Shown: positions 1-7,740 of the stretch, piece after piece
Numbering within the stretch: position 1 is the first letter of the stretch
How the letters are laid out: each line of letters opens with the position of its first letter
Assembly (NCBI GenBank): GCA_963819385.1
Contig: CAWFVV010000001.1
Coordinates: 248,001 to 312,000, forward strand
Direction: 5' to 3'
DNA from: JAVDCA01 sp963819385
GTDB lineage: Bacteria; Pseudomonadota; Alphaproteobacteria; Rhizobiales; Xanthobacteraceae
Length of the DNA stretch: 64,000 nucleotides
Made by a program: the position numbers and the translations under genes
Notes under the pieces: model-generated
Database searches by the model: none
Seen by the model: the letters and a program-made list of their open reading frames with translations, nothing else
Told to the model about the DNA's origin: nothing

Positions 1-148
1 CCGGGCCGCGCGGCCGTGGCGCCGCGCGTTCGCCGCGACCGAAGCGATCTGTCGGGAGGCGTCCGGCCTGGGTTCATCGTCGATGAATTGATCTCAAAGT
101 CGATGAAGGTCGGCTCGATGCTTCCGGGCCGAATTGCCCTTTCGCGCC

Positions 149-186
149 TTGACTCTCGCCCAATATTTCTATAATCGTTGAAATAT
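149..186 (+). promoter_or_regulatory. arsR promoter and dyad operator
   Basis: A TTGACT -35-like hexamer (149-154) lies 15 bp before a perfect TATAAT -10 (170-175). An exact inverted repeat, ATATTTC (163-169) and GAAATAT (180-186) with a 10-bp spacer, covers the -10 and runs into the arsR start codon at 185. This is the placement expected for an autorepressing ArsR operator. The ATG is only about 10 bp after the -10, so the transcript may be almost leaderless. Promoter strength and start site are inferred. Confidence 0.65.
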
Positions 187-553
187 GGAAACGACGGAAG
201 CCGTGAGCGCGCTCGCTGCGCTCGCGCAGGACAACCGCCTCGATATCTTCCGCCTGCTGGTGCAGGCCGGCCCCGACGGCATGGCGGCCGGCCAGGTCGC
301 CGAAAGGCTCGGGCTCGCGCCCAACACGCTCACGTTTCACTTTGACCGGCTCCGCGTCGCCGGCCTCGTCACGGTGCGCCGCGACGGCCGATCGATGATC
401 TACGCGGCGCGGTTCGAGACCATGAACGGCCTCGTTTCATTTCTCACCGAGAACTGCTGCCAAGGCGCGTCCGCGACTTGCGCGCCGGTCGCGTTGTGCA
501 AACCGAAGGGAGCCCGCCATGAAGCGGTTTCACGTGCACGTCGCCGTGGATGA
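185..553 (+). CDS. arsR: ArsR-family metalloregulator
   Basis: A 122-residue winged-helix repressor of the ArsR/SmtB family and first gene of an arsenic operon. Residues 5-85 form the HTH domain, with the recognition segment around residues 44-58 (APNTLTFHFDRL). Cys91, Cys92 and Cys99, with Cys105 beyond, sit in the C-terminal tail, resembling the Cys95/96/102 As(III) site of the Acidithiobacillus-type ArsR rather than the helix-alpha3 CxC site. Arsenite binding would release the dyad that overlaps its own start codon. Its last 35 bases overlap the next gene. The family assignment is firm; the metal specificity follows from the neighbouring genes. Confidence 0.9.
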   Translation: METTEAVSALAALAQDNRLDIFRLLVQAGPDGMAAGQVAERLGLAPNTLTFHFDRLRVAGLVTVRRDGRSMIYAARFETMNGLVSFLTENCCQGASATCAPVALCKPKGARHEAVSRARRRG

Positions 554-998
554 TCTCAAGCAATCCATCGGCTTCTATTCGGCGCTGTTCGCCGCCGAAC
601 CCTCCATCATCAAGCCGGATTACGCCAAGTGGATGCTCGACGATCCGCGCGTCAACTTCGCGATCTCGACGCGCGGCCGGCAAGCCGGGCTCGACCATCT
701 CGGCATCCAGGCCGAGAGCGGCGACGAGCTGAAAGAGATTTACGCGCGGCTGCGCAAGGCCGGCGGCAACATCGTGGAGCAAGGTCAGACGGCGTGCTGC
801 TACGCCAAGTCGGAGAAGTCGTGGATCGACGATCCGGCCGGCATCGCGTGGGAGACGTTCCACACCATGGGCGAGAGCACCGACTATGGCGACGGCAGCG
901 GTGAGCGCGTTGCCCGTGTGGCACATGCGACGGCATGTTGCGTGCCTGCCGCGGACGTCGCGGCGCCGGCCGCGTCGTGCGGCTGCCCGGCCGCGTGA
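519..998 (+). CDS. arsI: ArsI/CadI-family VOC protein (putative C-As lyase)
   Basis: A 159-residue vicinal-oxygen-chelate (glyoxalase-fold) dioxygenase resembling ArsI, which uses Fe(II) and O2 to cleave the carbon-arsenic bond of trivalent methyl- and aromatic arsenicals. The likely metal ligands are visible: His5 (in FHVHVAV), His60 (LDHLG) and Glu112 (WETFH). The vicinal pair Cys93-Cys94 (TACCYAKSEK) matches the arsenical-binding pair of known ArsI proteins. A Cys-rich tail (CC, then CGC) follows the fold and is probably disordered. The start is preceded by AAGGGAG. CadI-type VOC proteins look similar, so substrate is an inference from motif plus operon. Confidence 0.82.
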   Translation: MKRFHVHVAVDDLKQSIGFYSALFAAEPSIIKPDYAKWMLDDPRVNFAISTRGRQAGLDHLGIQAESGDELKEIYARLRKAGGNIVEQGQTACCYAKSEKSWIDDPAGIAWETFHTMGESTDYGDGSGERVARVAHATACCVPAADVAAPAASCGCPAA

Positions 999-1007
999 GG
1001 TGCCGCG

Positions 1008-1535
1008 ATGACCGACCGCCCATACAACGTCCTCTTTCTCTGCACCGGCAATTCGGCACGCTCGGTGATCGCCGAGGCGATCTTGAACAAGGTGGGGGCG
1101 GGCCGCTTCCATGCCTACAGCGCCGGTAGCCAGCCCAAGGGGCAGGTGAATCCCGAAACGCTGCGACTGTTGCAGGGGCTCGGCTTCGACACGTCGGGCT
1201 TTCGCTCGAAGTCATGGAGTGAGTTTGCCAAACCCGGCGCGCCCGCGCTCGATTTCGTGTTTACGGTCTGCGACAACGCCGCCGGCGAGGCGTGCCCGGT
1301 GTGGCCCGGCCAGCCGATGACGGCGCATTGGGGCGTGCCCGATCCCGCCGAGGCAACCGGCTCGCCGGCCGAGATCGCGCTCGCGTTCAAGGATGCGTAT
1401 CGGATGCTCAATCAACGCATCGGCATCTTTGCGGCGCTGCCGTTGCGCTCGCTTGACCAACTGAGCTTGCAGCGCAAGCTCAGCGAGATCGGCCGCATGG
1501 CGGGCGCGACCGCGAAGGCGAGCGAGCCGACGTGA
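1008..1535 (+). CDS. arsC: Arsenate reductase, thioredoxin-coupled LMW-phosphatase type
   Basis: A 175-residue cytosolic enzyme reducing As(V) to As(III). The phosphatase-like P-loop CTGNSARS starts at Cys12, and the redox pair Cys88 (TVCDN) and Cys96 (EACPVWPG) completes the Cys10/82/89-style triad of thioredoxin-linked ArsC. The acid segment VPDPAEATG follows near residue 113. Length is slightly above the usual 130-145 because of a C-terminal helix extension. It starts 9 bp after arsI and its TGA overlaps the GTG start of the aquaporin gene by 4 bp, implying translational coupling of reduction and export. Confidence 0.93.
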   Translation: MTDRPYNVLFLCTGNSARSVIAEAILNKVGAGRFHAYSAGSQPKGQVNPETLRLLQGLGFDTSGFRSKSWSEFAKPGAPALDFVFTVCDNAAGEACPVWPGQPMTAHWGVPDPAEATGSPAEIALAFKDAYRMLNQRIGIFAALPLRSLDQLSLQRKLSEIGRMAGATAKASEPT

Positions 1536-2212
1536 AGGCGTCGCTTGCGCAGCGCGGCGGCGCCGAGTGCCTGGGCACGGCGTTCCTGCTTGCCGGGGTC
1601 GTGGGCTCCGGCATCATGGCGGCAAAGCTCGCCGGCGGTAACGACGCGCTCGCGCTTCTCTGCAACACGCTGCCGACCGGCGCCATTCTCACCGTCCTTA
1701 TTCTCACGTTCGGTCCGGTGTCGGGCGCGCACTTCAACCCGGCCGTCACCATCGCGCTCGCGCTGCGCCGCGAGCTGCCGGCGCGTGTCGCGGCCCTGTA
1801 TGTCGGCGCGCAAGTGCTCGGCGGCATTCTCGGCGTGCTCGCCGCCCACGCCATGTTCGAGCTTCCGCTGTGGCAGGTGTCCGCGACCGTCCGCACCGGC
1901 GCGGGGCAGTGGTTCGCGGAATTCGTCGCGACATTCGGCTTGCTGCTTGCGATCCTGGGCACGCGCTCGGCCTATGCGATCGGCCTCTATATCACGGCTG
2001 CCTATTGGTTCACGGCTTCCACGTCGTTCGCGAATCCGGCGGTGACGATCGCCCGCGCGCTGTCGGACACCTATGCGGGGATCGCGCCGGGCGGCGTCGC
2101 CGCCTTCATTGCGGCGCAGATCGCCGGCGCACTGGCGGCGGTCGGGCTCGCGCGTTGGATTTTCGCGGAGCAGGGCGAGCCCGGCCCTACCGAGCTCCCT
2201 TGGGCGCGATGA
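1532..2212 (+). CDS. aqpS: MIP/aquaporin channel, AqpS type
   Basis: A 226-residue, six-helix major-intrinsic-protein channel with two NPA motifs (residues 69-71 and 168-170). In Sinorhizobium meliloti the equivalent ars-operon channel AqpS replaces the usual ArsB/Acr3 pump and lets ArsC-made As(III) leave the cell down its gradient; no pump gene is seen here either. The GTG start overlaps the arsC stop (GTGA). The 3' end overlaps the convergent methyltransferase gene by 26 bp. Family assignment is strong; arsenical transport is inferred from context. Confidence 0.9.
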   Translation: MKASLAQRGGAECLGTAFLLAGVVGSGIMAAKLAGGNDALALLCNTLPTGAILTVLILTFGPVSGAHFNPAVTIALALRRELPARVAALYVGAQVLGGILGVLAAHAMFELPLWQVSATVRTGAGQWFAEFVATFGLLLAILGTRSAYAIGLYITAAYWFTASTSFANPAVTIARALSDTYAGIAPGGVAAFIAAQIAGALAAVGLARWIFAEQGEPGPTELPWAR

Positions 2213-2996
2213 CGACTTCGGTCTCGACGTGCTCGTTGAAAACACCCGCCGGATTGAGGCTGAGCAGCGCCCGCGATAGTTCCGCCTCGAACACGTCGGC
2301 GTCGTCGCCGAGTAATGATCTGGTGGAGCTCGACGTCGAATAGATACATCCGATGATCGAGCTCACGTCCCGCGTAATCGTGCTCGGAAACTCGCGAGCT
2401 GTGAATTGAGAGAAGTATTCCGACCGGCGCAGCGCCGGTTCGTGTGCGGGCTCATGCGGATTGGATTTCGGATGCCGCGTTCGCGGACCGAGGAACGCGG
2501 CGACGATCTGATCGGCGACCGGCTCCCAGCTCTCTTGCGGACGCCGCTTGCCGGGGTTCACCAGCGCCAGTCCTCCGCCGTCAGCCGTGAGGATCGCGAG
2601 CTTCCGGAGCACCTCGTCACGATCCATCCAGTGAAAGGCCTGCCCGATCGCGGTGACTCGAAAGGGCCTTGCCTCGGGCGAAACGTCCTCGGCCCTGGCC
2701 TGCAGCCACCGGATGTTCTGTCGACCCCTGGACGCGGCCAAACGCCGACCCTCGGCGATCATGTCTGCATCGGGATCGACGGCAACAACCTCGGCGACGC
2801 TGCAGGAAAGCGGGATCGCGATGGTGCCCGGGCCGCATCCCAAATCAAGCGCGCGCATGCCCTTGCCGAGATCGTAAGTCTCGACGATGAAATCGATTGC
2901 CGCCTGCGCGTATGGCGCACGGAAGCGATCATAGTAGTGAGCCGCGCCGGCGAACGGCGAGGCGTCTGAGGAAATTGGCATTCCCGACGGGACCAC
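2187..2996 (-). CDS. Class I SAM-dependent methyltransferase
   Basis: A 269-residue methyltransferase of the UbiE/COQ5-like (Methyltransf_11/25) type. Motif I LDLGCGPGT lies near residues 51-59, the acidic VAVDPDADM follows at about 70, and the conserved segment AIGQAFHWMDRDEVL is typical of this group. It lacks the conserved cysteine set of ArsM, so arsenite methylation is not supported despite its position beside the ars operon. It is convergent with, and slightly overlaps, aqpS. The substrate cannot be read from sequence. Confidence 0.8.
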   Translation of the reverse strand: MVPSGMPISSDASPFAGAAHYYDRFRAPYAQAAIDFIVETYDLGKGMRALDLGCGPGTIAIPLSCSVAEVVAVDPDADMIAEGRRLAASRGRQNIRWLQARAEDVSPEARPFRVTAIGQAFHWMDRDEVLRKLAILTADGGGLALVNPGKRRPQESWEPVADQIVAAFLGPRTRHPKSNPHEPAHEPALRRSEYFSQFTAREFPSTITRDVSSIIGCIYSTSSSTRSLLGDDADVFEAELSRALLSLNPAGVFNEHVETEVVIAPKGAR

Positions 2997-3109
2997 GAAT
3001 TTCTCGTCGGAACAAGCGCACGCGTGCAGCGCAGCCGCGGCGCGCTCGCGTGGACTCGCGATTCGCGTCGCTATATGGTTTCCGGATTGGCAGGGTGGGG
3101 GTCATCGAA

Positions 3110-3211
3110 ATGCTTTCGTATCGGTCTGCGCGGCAACCGAAGGCCGCGCGCGCTCTCGCGGCGGTGTCGCTCGGATTGCTTGCGGTCCTGCTGCCGAGCG
3201 ACGCGCGGTAG
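3110..3211 (+). other. Detached signal-peptide segment ending in TAG
   Basis: ATG at 3110 opens 33 codons encoding a classic secretion signal: basic MLSYRSARQPKAARA, then a hydrophobic core ALAAVSLGLLAVLLP, then SDAR. It ends at TAG (3209-3211). The very next codon (GTG 3212) begins the hydrolase gene in the same reading frame. The simplest reading is one exported protein whose gene carries an in-frame amber codon at the signal/mature junction. Confidence 0.7.
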
Positions 3212-4075
3212 GTGCAGGTGCCGAACAACTCTTGTGATCTGCGGGGTCTGGTGGCACAGGCTGGCGCCAACGATGTCGCCTACACGGATCCCCACTTGCC
3301 GGACCGCGCCATCGTGCTGCGGGCCGCGCGCCCGCAGCGCTACTCGGCGCGCACGCCCGTGCTGTTCGTGCATCACGGCGTCCAGCGCAACGGCGGCGAC
3401 TATCGCGACTATTGGCTGCCGCTGGTCGACGCGGCGCAGCTTCTCGTCATCGTGCCGGAATTTCCGTTATCCGACTTTCCGGGCGCCGCCTGGTACAATT
3501 ACGGCAACCGCGTCGACGCGGACGGGCACCCCAAGCCGCGTTCCGAATGGACCTACGGGGTTCCGGAACGCGTGTTCGCGTCGCTACGCGAGCAGGGTGT
3601 TACGGCGTTGCCACGCTACGGATTGTTCGGCCACTCGGCGGGCGGGCAGTTCGTCCATCGCATGATCTCGCTCGGCTTTCGCGATCGCGTCGCCGCGGCC
3701 GCGACCGCGAATGCCGGGACCTACGCGATGCCCGATCTCGGCGTCGCGTTTCCCTACGGTCTCGGCGACGCCGGGCTCGACGATGCCGCGTTGCGCGCGC
3801 TGCTGGCGTTCGGGCTCATGGTGTTCGCCGGCACCGCCGATGTCGACACGACCAGCGAGCATTTCCCGCGCGACGAGCCCGCGATGCGCCAGGGCCCGAC
3901 GCGCCACGCGCGGGCGCACGCCTATGCGGCCGCGGCCCGCGCCGCCGCCCGCGAGCGTGGTGTTGCCTGCAACTGGACGATCATCGACGTTCCCGATGTC
4001 GGCCATGACGGAGCGAAGATGTCGGCGGCAGCCGCCGCCACCATGGCGGTCGCGCTGCATGGCGCGGAATCTTAG
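3212..4075 (+). CDS. Alpha/beta hydrolase (mature part of an exported protein)
   Basis: A 287-residue alpha/beta hydrolase. The nucleophile elbow GLFGHSAGGQF puts the serine near residue 142, HHGVQRN near residue 54 resembles the oxyanion-hole strand, and VPDVGHDG near residue 268 supplies the likely catalytic histidine. Homologous proteins are often secreted PHB-depolymerase- or poly-esterase-like enzymes. The listed GTG start directly follows an in-frame TAG that cuts off a typical signal peptide (3110-3211), so as written the product would stay in the cytoplasm or not be made. Substrate unknown. Confidence 0.72.
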   Translation: MQVPNNSCDLRGLVAQAGANDVAYTDPHLPDRAIVLRAARPQRYSARTPVLFVHHGVQRNGGDYRDYWLPLVDAAQLLVIVPEFPLSDFPGAAWYNYGNRVDADGHPKPRSEWTYGVPERVFASLREQGVTALPRYGLFGHSAGGQFVHRMISLGFRDRVAAAATANAGTYAMPDLGVAFPYGLGDAGLDDAALRALLAFGLMVFAGTADVDTTSEHFPRDEPAMRQGPTRHARAHAYAAAARAAARERGVACNWTIIDVPDVGHDGAKMSAAAAATMAVALHGAES

Positions 4076-4412
4076 GCCGCAGGTTCGGTCGAGCACTCGC
4101 GAGACCCAACGCTTCGCTTGAGCACGATGTTGGGTCTCGCGCTTTGCAACGCTTTCATCAGACATGCCGACGCTGGGAAATCATCAGCAACCATTGTGGC
4201 CGATCTGACGGCGGCCGCAGCGGTCCTCTCCCCAGGCACTGAATCCGGATTTCATGTCCGCTATACGCCGCGGCGAAGAGGGGACGCGAGGCAAACGGTC
4301 GTTGCGCCGCCAAGTTGCGCCAGTGAAGCATTGCAAACGTTGCGGCGCGGTTGAAACGGAGTTTCGATGGATTTAGATTGGTGCGCGGTGATCGGATCAA
4401 GGGGGGATGACA
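4076..4412 (+). other. Intergenic region with hairpin
   Basis: About 340 bp without a convincing gene. A perfect 13-bp inverted repeat (CGCGAGACCCAAC at 4098-4110 with its complement at 4129-4141, 18-nt loop) follows the hydrolase and may end its transcript or be a REP-type element. The 3' part becomes A+T-richer ahead of the next gene. Confidence 0.6.
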
Positions 4413-4715
4413 ATGCACAAGCGTCTTATCGTTGTGGCAAGCTGTTTGGTTCTAACGGCGGCGGTCGGCGTATCGCCGGCATTGGCGGGATGGGGATGCC
4501 AAGCGAAAGACTCCAAGGGTTATAATAACTATTCTTGGGGTTCATCCACCGAGGCAGGCGCCCGCGAGTATACGCTGAAGCTGTGCGTATCGGGTCAAAA
4601 TGGCGGTTGCCGTATTATCGAGTGCCGTTCCGGCATTGATACGCAGGAGCAAGCGAAGGCGGCATGGTCAATCGGCACGAAGACCACGAATTGCATAGGT
4701 AATGCGAAGTGCTGA
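4413..4715 (+). CDS. Small secreted cysteine-rich protein (DUF4189-like)
   Basis: A 100-residue exported protein. MHKRLIVVASCLVLTAAVGVSPALA is a clear signal peptide ending in ALA. The mature part GWGCQAKDSKGYNNYSWG... has six cysteines and resembles DUF4189-type domains, which occur in small periplasmic proteins of unknown role. I chose ATG 4413 because the strong AGGGGGG Shine-Dalgarno (4400-4406) sits 6 bp upstream; the earlier in-frame ATG at 4407 abuts it directly. A+T content is higher than in neighbours, so recent acquisition is possible. Confidence 0.75.
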   Translation: MHKRLIVVASCLVLTAAVGVSPALAGWGCQAKDSKGYNNYSWGSSTEAGAREYTLKLCVSGQNGGCRIIECRSGIDTQEQAKAAWSIGTKTTNCIGNAKC

Positions 4716-4776
4716 TCGGCAGGGTCTAAACTTTATCAATTCTGGCTCATGAAACCTGACGGTGGGCCATCGCGCC

Positions 4777-5817
4777 TTACTGTGCCGCGTCCACGGTCTT
4801 CCCGCCCCCGGCTGGTCCATGTGCGCCCGCCGTGGTCTGGCCCGCGGGCGCGGCGGTGGGCGCCGGCGTGGCCTGCGCGGGCCCGTAGCTCGCCGCCAGC
4901 CAATCGATCTTCTCCATCTCGGCCATGCGCTTCATGTCGATGAATGGCAGCACCGTCCTGGCGAAGGCGGAGGAGAGCTGCGCGTACTCGTGCCCGCAAC
5001 CCTTGGCGCGCTGTTCCGGCAGCCAGCCGGCCTCGACGTATTTCCCGAACACCGCCGGTGCATGGCCGTAGGCGACGCACAGGCCGTTGTAGAGACGCTG
5101 CGACGGGGTACCGTGCTCGTCGGCAAAATCCTCGTTGAGGTTGCCGTCCTTCGTCATCGCGCCGTCGGGATCGCGCGCCGTACGCCAGAAATAGGCGTAC
5201 CCCTTCACGGCCGCTTCGGCGAGCGGCGGCCGCAGTCGCAGCGCGATCAGGATCGCGAACTGGTCCGCCGCATCCTCCTCGCGCCCGAACACCGGAACGT
5301 TGAGCACGTCGAACAGCGCATGCCCGCTTTCGTGCAGCAAGACGCCGCCGAGCAATCCCCAGATGAATTCGTCGCGCGTGACCGGGAACGGAAATTTCTT
5401 CGAGTCCTTCTGAGCCGCCGCCACCACGTTGTCGGCCCATTTTTCGACGACGGCGACGAACTGATAGCAGATCGTGATGGTGCGGCTGCGATCGTTGTAG
5501 AATGGGCCCGCGTTCGCGCCGCCGTCGCATTCGGCCGCGAGCACGCCGACCGAGCGGGGGAGGCGGACGGGCGAGAGGAAATCGCGCAGCCGCTCGAGCA
5601 GCCGCGCCTTGATGACGCGATCGCGCACGGCCCCATAGTTCTGGGTCGCCCGGTAGCCGCCGTCATTGTCGTCGACCGCGATCGCCATCCGGTCCGGCGC
5701 CTGGGTGGATTGTGCGCTGGCTGCGCCCGCGCAGCCGAGCGCGATCAGGCCCGCGATCGTCCAGCCGAGCGCGCGCGTCCGTCTCGTGCCCATCACGGCT
5801 TCCATGACGGCTCTCAT
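4777..5817 (-). CDS. DUF4344 metallopeptidase-like protein, HExxH intact
   Basis: A 346-residue exported protein. An N-terminal signal (WTIAGLIALGCAGAASAQ) is followed by a DUF4344 domain. HESGH at residues 162-166, followed by VFGREEDAADQF near 177-188, forms a zincin-type HExxH...E zinc site; CDGG...TITICYQF and the later GHEYAQ segment are shared with the upstream paralogue. A Pro/Ala/Gly-rich tail ends the protein. The start chosen is ATG 5817, with in-frame ATGs at 5805 and 5793 possible. It lies 14 bp after the paralogue on the same strand, so both are probably one transcript. Substrate unknown. Confidence 0.8.
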   Translation of the reverse strand: MRAVMEAVMGTRRTRALGWTIAGLIALGCAGAASAQSTQAPDRMAIAVDDNDGGYRATQNYGAVRDRVIKARLLERLRDFLSPVRLPRSVGVLAAECDGGANAGPFYNDRSRTITICYQFVAVVEKWADNVVAAAQKDSKKFPFPVTRDEFIWGLLGGVLLHESGHALFDVLNVPVFGREEDAADQFAILIALRLRPPLAEAAVKGYAYFWRTARDPDGAMTKDGNLNEDFADEHGTPSQRLYNGLCVAYGHAPAVFGKYVEAGWLPEQRAKGCGHEYAQLSSAFARTVLPFIDMKRMAEMEKIDWLAASYGPAQATPAPTAAPAGQTTAGAHGPAGGGKTVDAAQ

Positions 5818-5831
5818 GATGGCTGCCCCCT

Positions 5832-6701
5832 TCAATTCTTCTCTTCGCCCAGCCAGTCGATCGCGCGGATCTTGACCACGAGATCGGGATCGACATGCGG
5901 CATCACGCGCAGGTCGAAGGCCCGGCGGATCGTGGCGTATTCCGAGCCGCATTTGACGGCGCGGTCCTTCGGAAGAAAGCCCTTGTCGACGAGCGCGCCG
6001 AAATCGATCGGGTCGCCGCCGACCGCGATGCACAGGAAATTGTAGAAGCGCTGGGCGGGCGGCGAGACGTCGGAGACGTAGTCCACCTTGCCGATCGACG
6101 ACGTCGTGACGATGAACAGGTTGCCGGCGCCGAGGATCGCGATCTGGGCGGTATGCTCGTCGAACTGGAGCATCATGAACGCGCCGAGCAGGTCGGCGGC
6201 GTCCTCTTCCTTGCCCCACACCGGAATGTCGTACACCTGCAGGATGGCGAGCGCGACGCGGTGCAGCGTCTCCTCGATGACGCCGCCGGCGACGACGGCG
6301 GCGAGCTTGTCCGCATCGGACGTCGAGCCCTTGGCGAGATCCTGGATGCTGGCGATCGCCTCGTAGCAGATCGTGATGATGCCTTTGTCGGCATCGTACG
6401 GGAGCGAGGGCGCGCCGCATTCGGCGCCCCGGATCGTGATCGGGCGCGGCAGGCGCAGCGGGCTCATGAAGAGCTGCGCCTTCTCGAGCACCTTGTGCCG
6501 TTGCAGCATGTCGTGGACGGCCGCGAACGTCGTGCTCGGCTCGTAACGCGCCTGCACCTGCGCGGCGGCAGCGGGCGTGGCCTGCGCGGCCGCGGCGCAC
6601 GGGATGACGCACGCGAGGGCGGCGCCGAGGAATATCCCGATAAGCCTGCGAGCCGCCGCCGATCCGCCGCGCGCTCGCCGATGCTCGAACGTTGCAGTCA
6701 T
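5832..6701 (-). CDS. DUF4344 paralogue with degenerate zinc motif
   Basis: A 289-residue exported paralogue of the downstream DUF4344 protein, with signal core LIGIFLGAALACVIPCAAAAQA. It aligns along its length (LPRPITI...GAECG, GIITICYEA, VWGKEEDAADLL, CGSEYATIRRAF), but the HExxH position reads EETLH (residues 143-147): the first zinc ligand His is Glu. The downstream EEDAAD glutamate is kept. It is probably catalytically inactive or altered and may partner or regulate the active paralogue. ATG 6701 is preferred over 6731 because the signal peptide then has normal length and a GGTGGGGG stretch precedes it. Confidence 0.78.
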   Translation of the reverse strand: MTATFEHRRARGGSAAARRLIGIFLGAALACVIPCAAAAQATPAAAAQVQARYEPSTTFAAVHDMLQRHKVLEKAQLFMSPLRLPRPITIRGAECGAPSLPYDADKGIITICYEAIASIQDLAKGSTSDADKLAAVVAGGVIEETLHRVALAILQVYDIPVWGKEEDAADLLGAFMMLQFDEHTAQIAILGAGNLFIVTTSSIGKVDYVSDVSPPAQRFYNFLCIAVGGDPIDFGALVDKGFLPKDRAVKCGSEYATIRRAFDLRVMPHVDPDLVVKIRAIDWLGEEKN

Positions 6702-6815
6702 GGCCCCCACCACCGTTTCCCGATGTCCCATCCAAGCGATGCCGAGCCTAGCGCGTAATGAAGCGAAAGCGAAATCCGGGAATACATGCGGCGCTCGGAA
6801 AATCCGGATTTGCGC

Positions 6816-7215
6816 TCAGCTGGCGCGCTGGAGCTCGCGCAGCTCGCGATAGCTGATGCGCTTGATGGCATGCTGCTCCAGCAGCGCCAAAACCGCCGGG
6901 TCGGTCAGGCACTCGGCATCGTGCGCGCGAATATCCGCGTGCGCCGCCTGGAAGCCTTGCCGTTCGGTTTCCTCGCGCGAGAACATCCGCACCGGCAGCC
7001 GGAATTCTTCGGCGAGGTCGAGATAGACCTCATGAAGATCGGCGCGCGCCTGCATGACGTTCATGTGCGCGTCCAAATGGGTCACGTTGAGGCCCCACGC
7101 GAGGGTGGTCTCGATCTGCGCGCGGCATTCGGCGCGCGCGTCCGCCGTATCGAGCCGCGCGAGTGCCGCCTGCGTGGAGGCGAGGAGAAAGCCGTCGTCG
7201 CCATGAAGCGAGGTC
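6816..7215 (-). pseudogene. ChbG/HpnK (YdjC-like) deacetylase remnant
   Basis: The C-terminal ~130 residues of a YdjC/ChbG/HpnK-type carbohydrate deacetylase remain: an Asp-rich linker, ECRAQIETTLAWGL, the metal-site segment THLDAHMNV, and the usual family end ISYRELRELQRA. The N-terminal half, which should carry the catalytic ADDFG-type motif, is absent; the same frame continues upstream to 7397 but encodes unrelated Arg/Ser-rich sequence. The gene was evidently truncated by a deletion whose edge is near 7210. HpnK homologues act in hopanoid loci, but no hopanoid gene is nearby. Confidence 0.65.
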
Positions 7216-7475
7216 TCCCGTTCGTGAGACCGCGCCGACCGGTCTTGAGGCTGTCTGGCCGCGGATTTGACTGCGCCGCGCTGATGCGTGATTTTACGGG
7301 ACGCGCCTATCACCTGGTATTGAGGTGTGCTTCGGCGCCCATTCGCGCCCCGCGGGCGGATTTTTGGGAACTTTTTCCCGCGCACGGCTTTGCACACCGA
7401 ATCCCGCTAATTGGCGGTGCGATATGCGTTGGCTCCTTCCGCGCGGATTGCCTGCCACAGGCGAGAGGAAGCGTG

Positions 7476-7697
7476 ATGGCCGATAACGTTCATTGGTTGC
7501 GGGACACGTATGGTCCCGCGCTGCGAGCGTTCTACGCCGACCTGCTCAAGCAGCCCGTACCCCAGCGATTTGTCGACCTGGTCGCGAGCCTTGAAGCGGA
7601 CCCCGCGCCCGCCGCAGCCGCGCGCCCGCCGCAGGGGGACAGCGCCCATCCGGCGGCCGCGCAACGGCGCGAGCCGCAGCCCGATACGTCCGACTGA
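7476..7697 (+). CDS. Small NepR-like protein (possible anti-sigma factor)
   Basis: A 73-residue protein. The segment LRAFYADLLKQPVPQRFVDLVASLE matches the core of NepR anti-sigma factors (LRxxYxDxxxEPVPDRFxxLLxxL), which sequester the general-stress sigma factor EcfG until PhyR removes them. The tail is Pro/Ala/Gln-rich and disordered. A good AGAGGAA site lies 6 bp before ATG 7476. Neither ecfG nor phyR is nearby, so this would be an orphan copy. Other small proteins share PVPxRF helices, hence moderate confidence. Confidence 0.55.
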   Translation: MADNVHWLRDTYGPALRAFYADLLKQPVPQRFVDLVASLEADPAPAAAARPPQGDSAHPAAAQRREPQPDTSD

Positions 7698-7740
7698 AGG
7701 CGCGCGCCGCAGCGCGTAGCTGCGCGCGTCGCCCTCCCGA

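Noticed and set aside
2187..2996. ArsM arsenite methyltransferase
   Set aside because: It is a UbiE-like methyltransferase without the conserved ArsM cysteines.
4777..6735. 652-codon minus-strand frame as one protein
   Set aside because: Its first half is the antisense-like frame of the upstream DUF4344 gene; only the part from 5817 down is coding.
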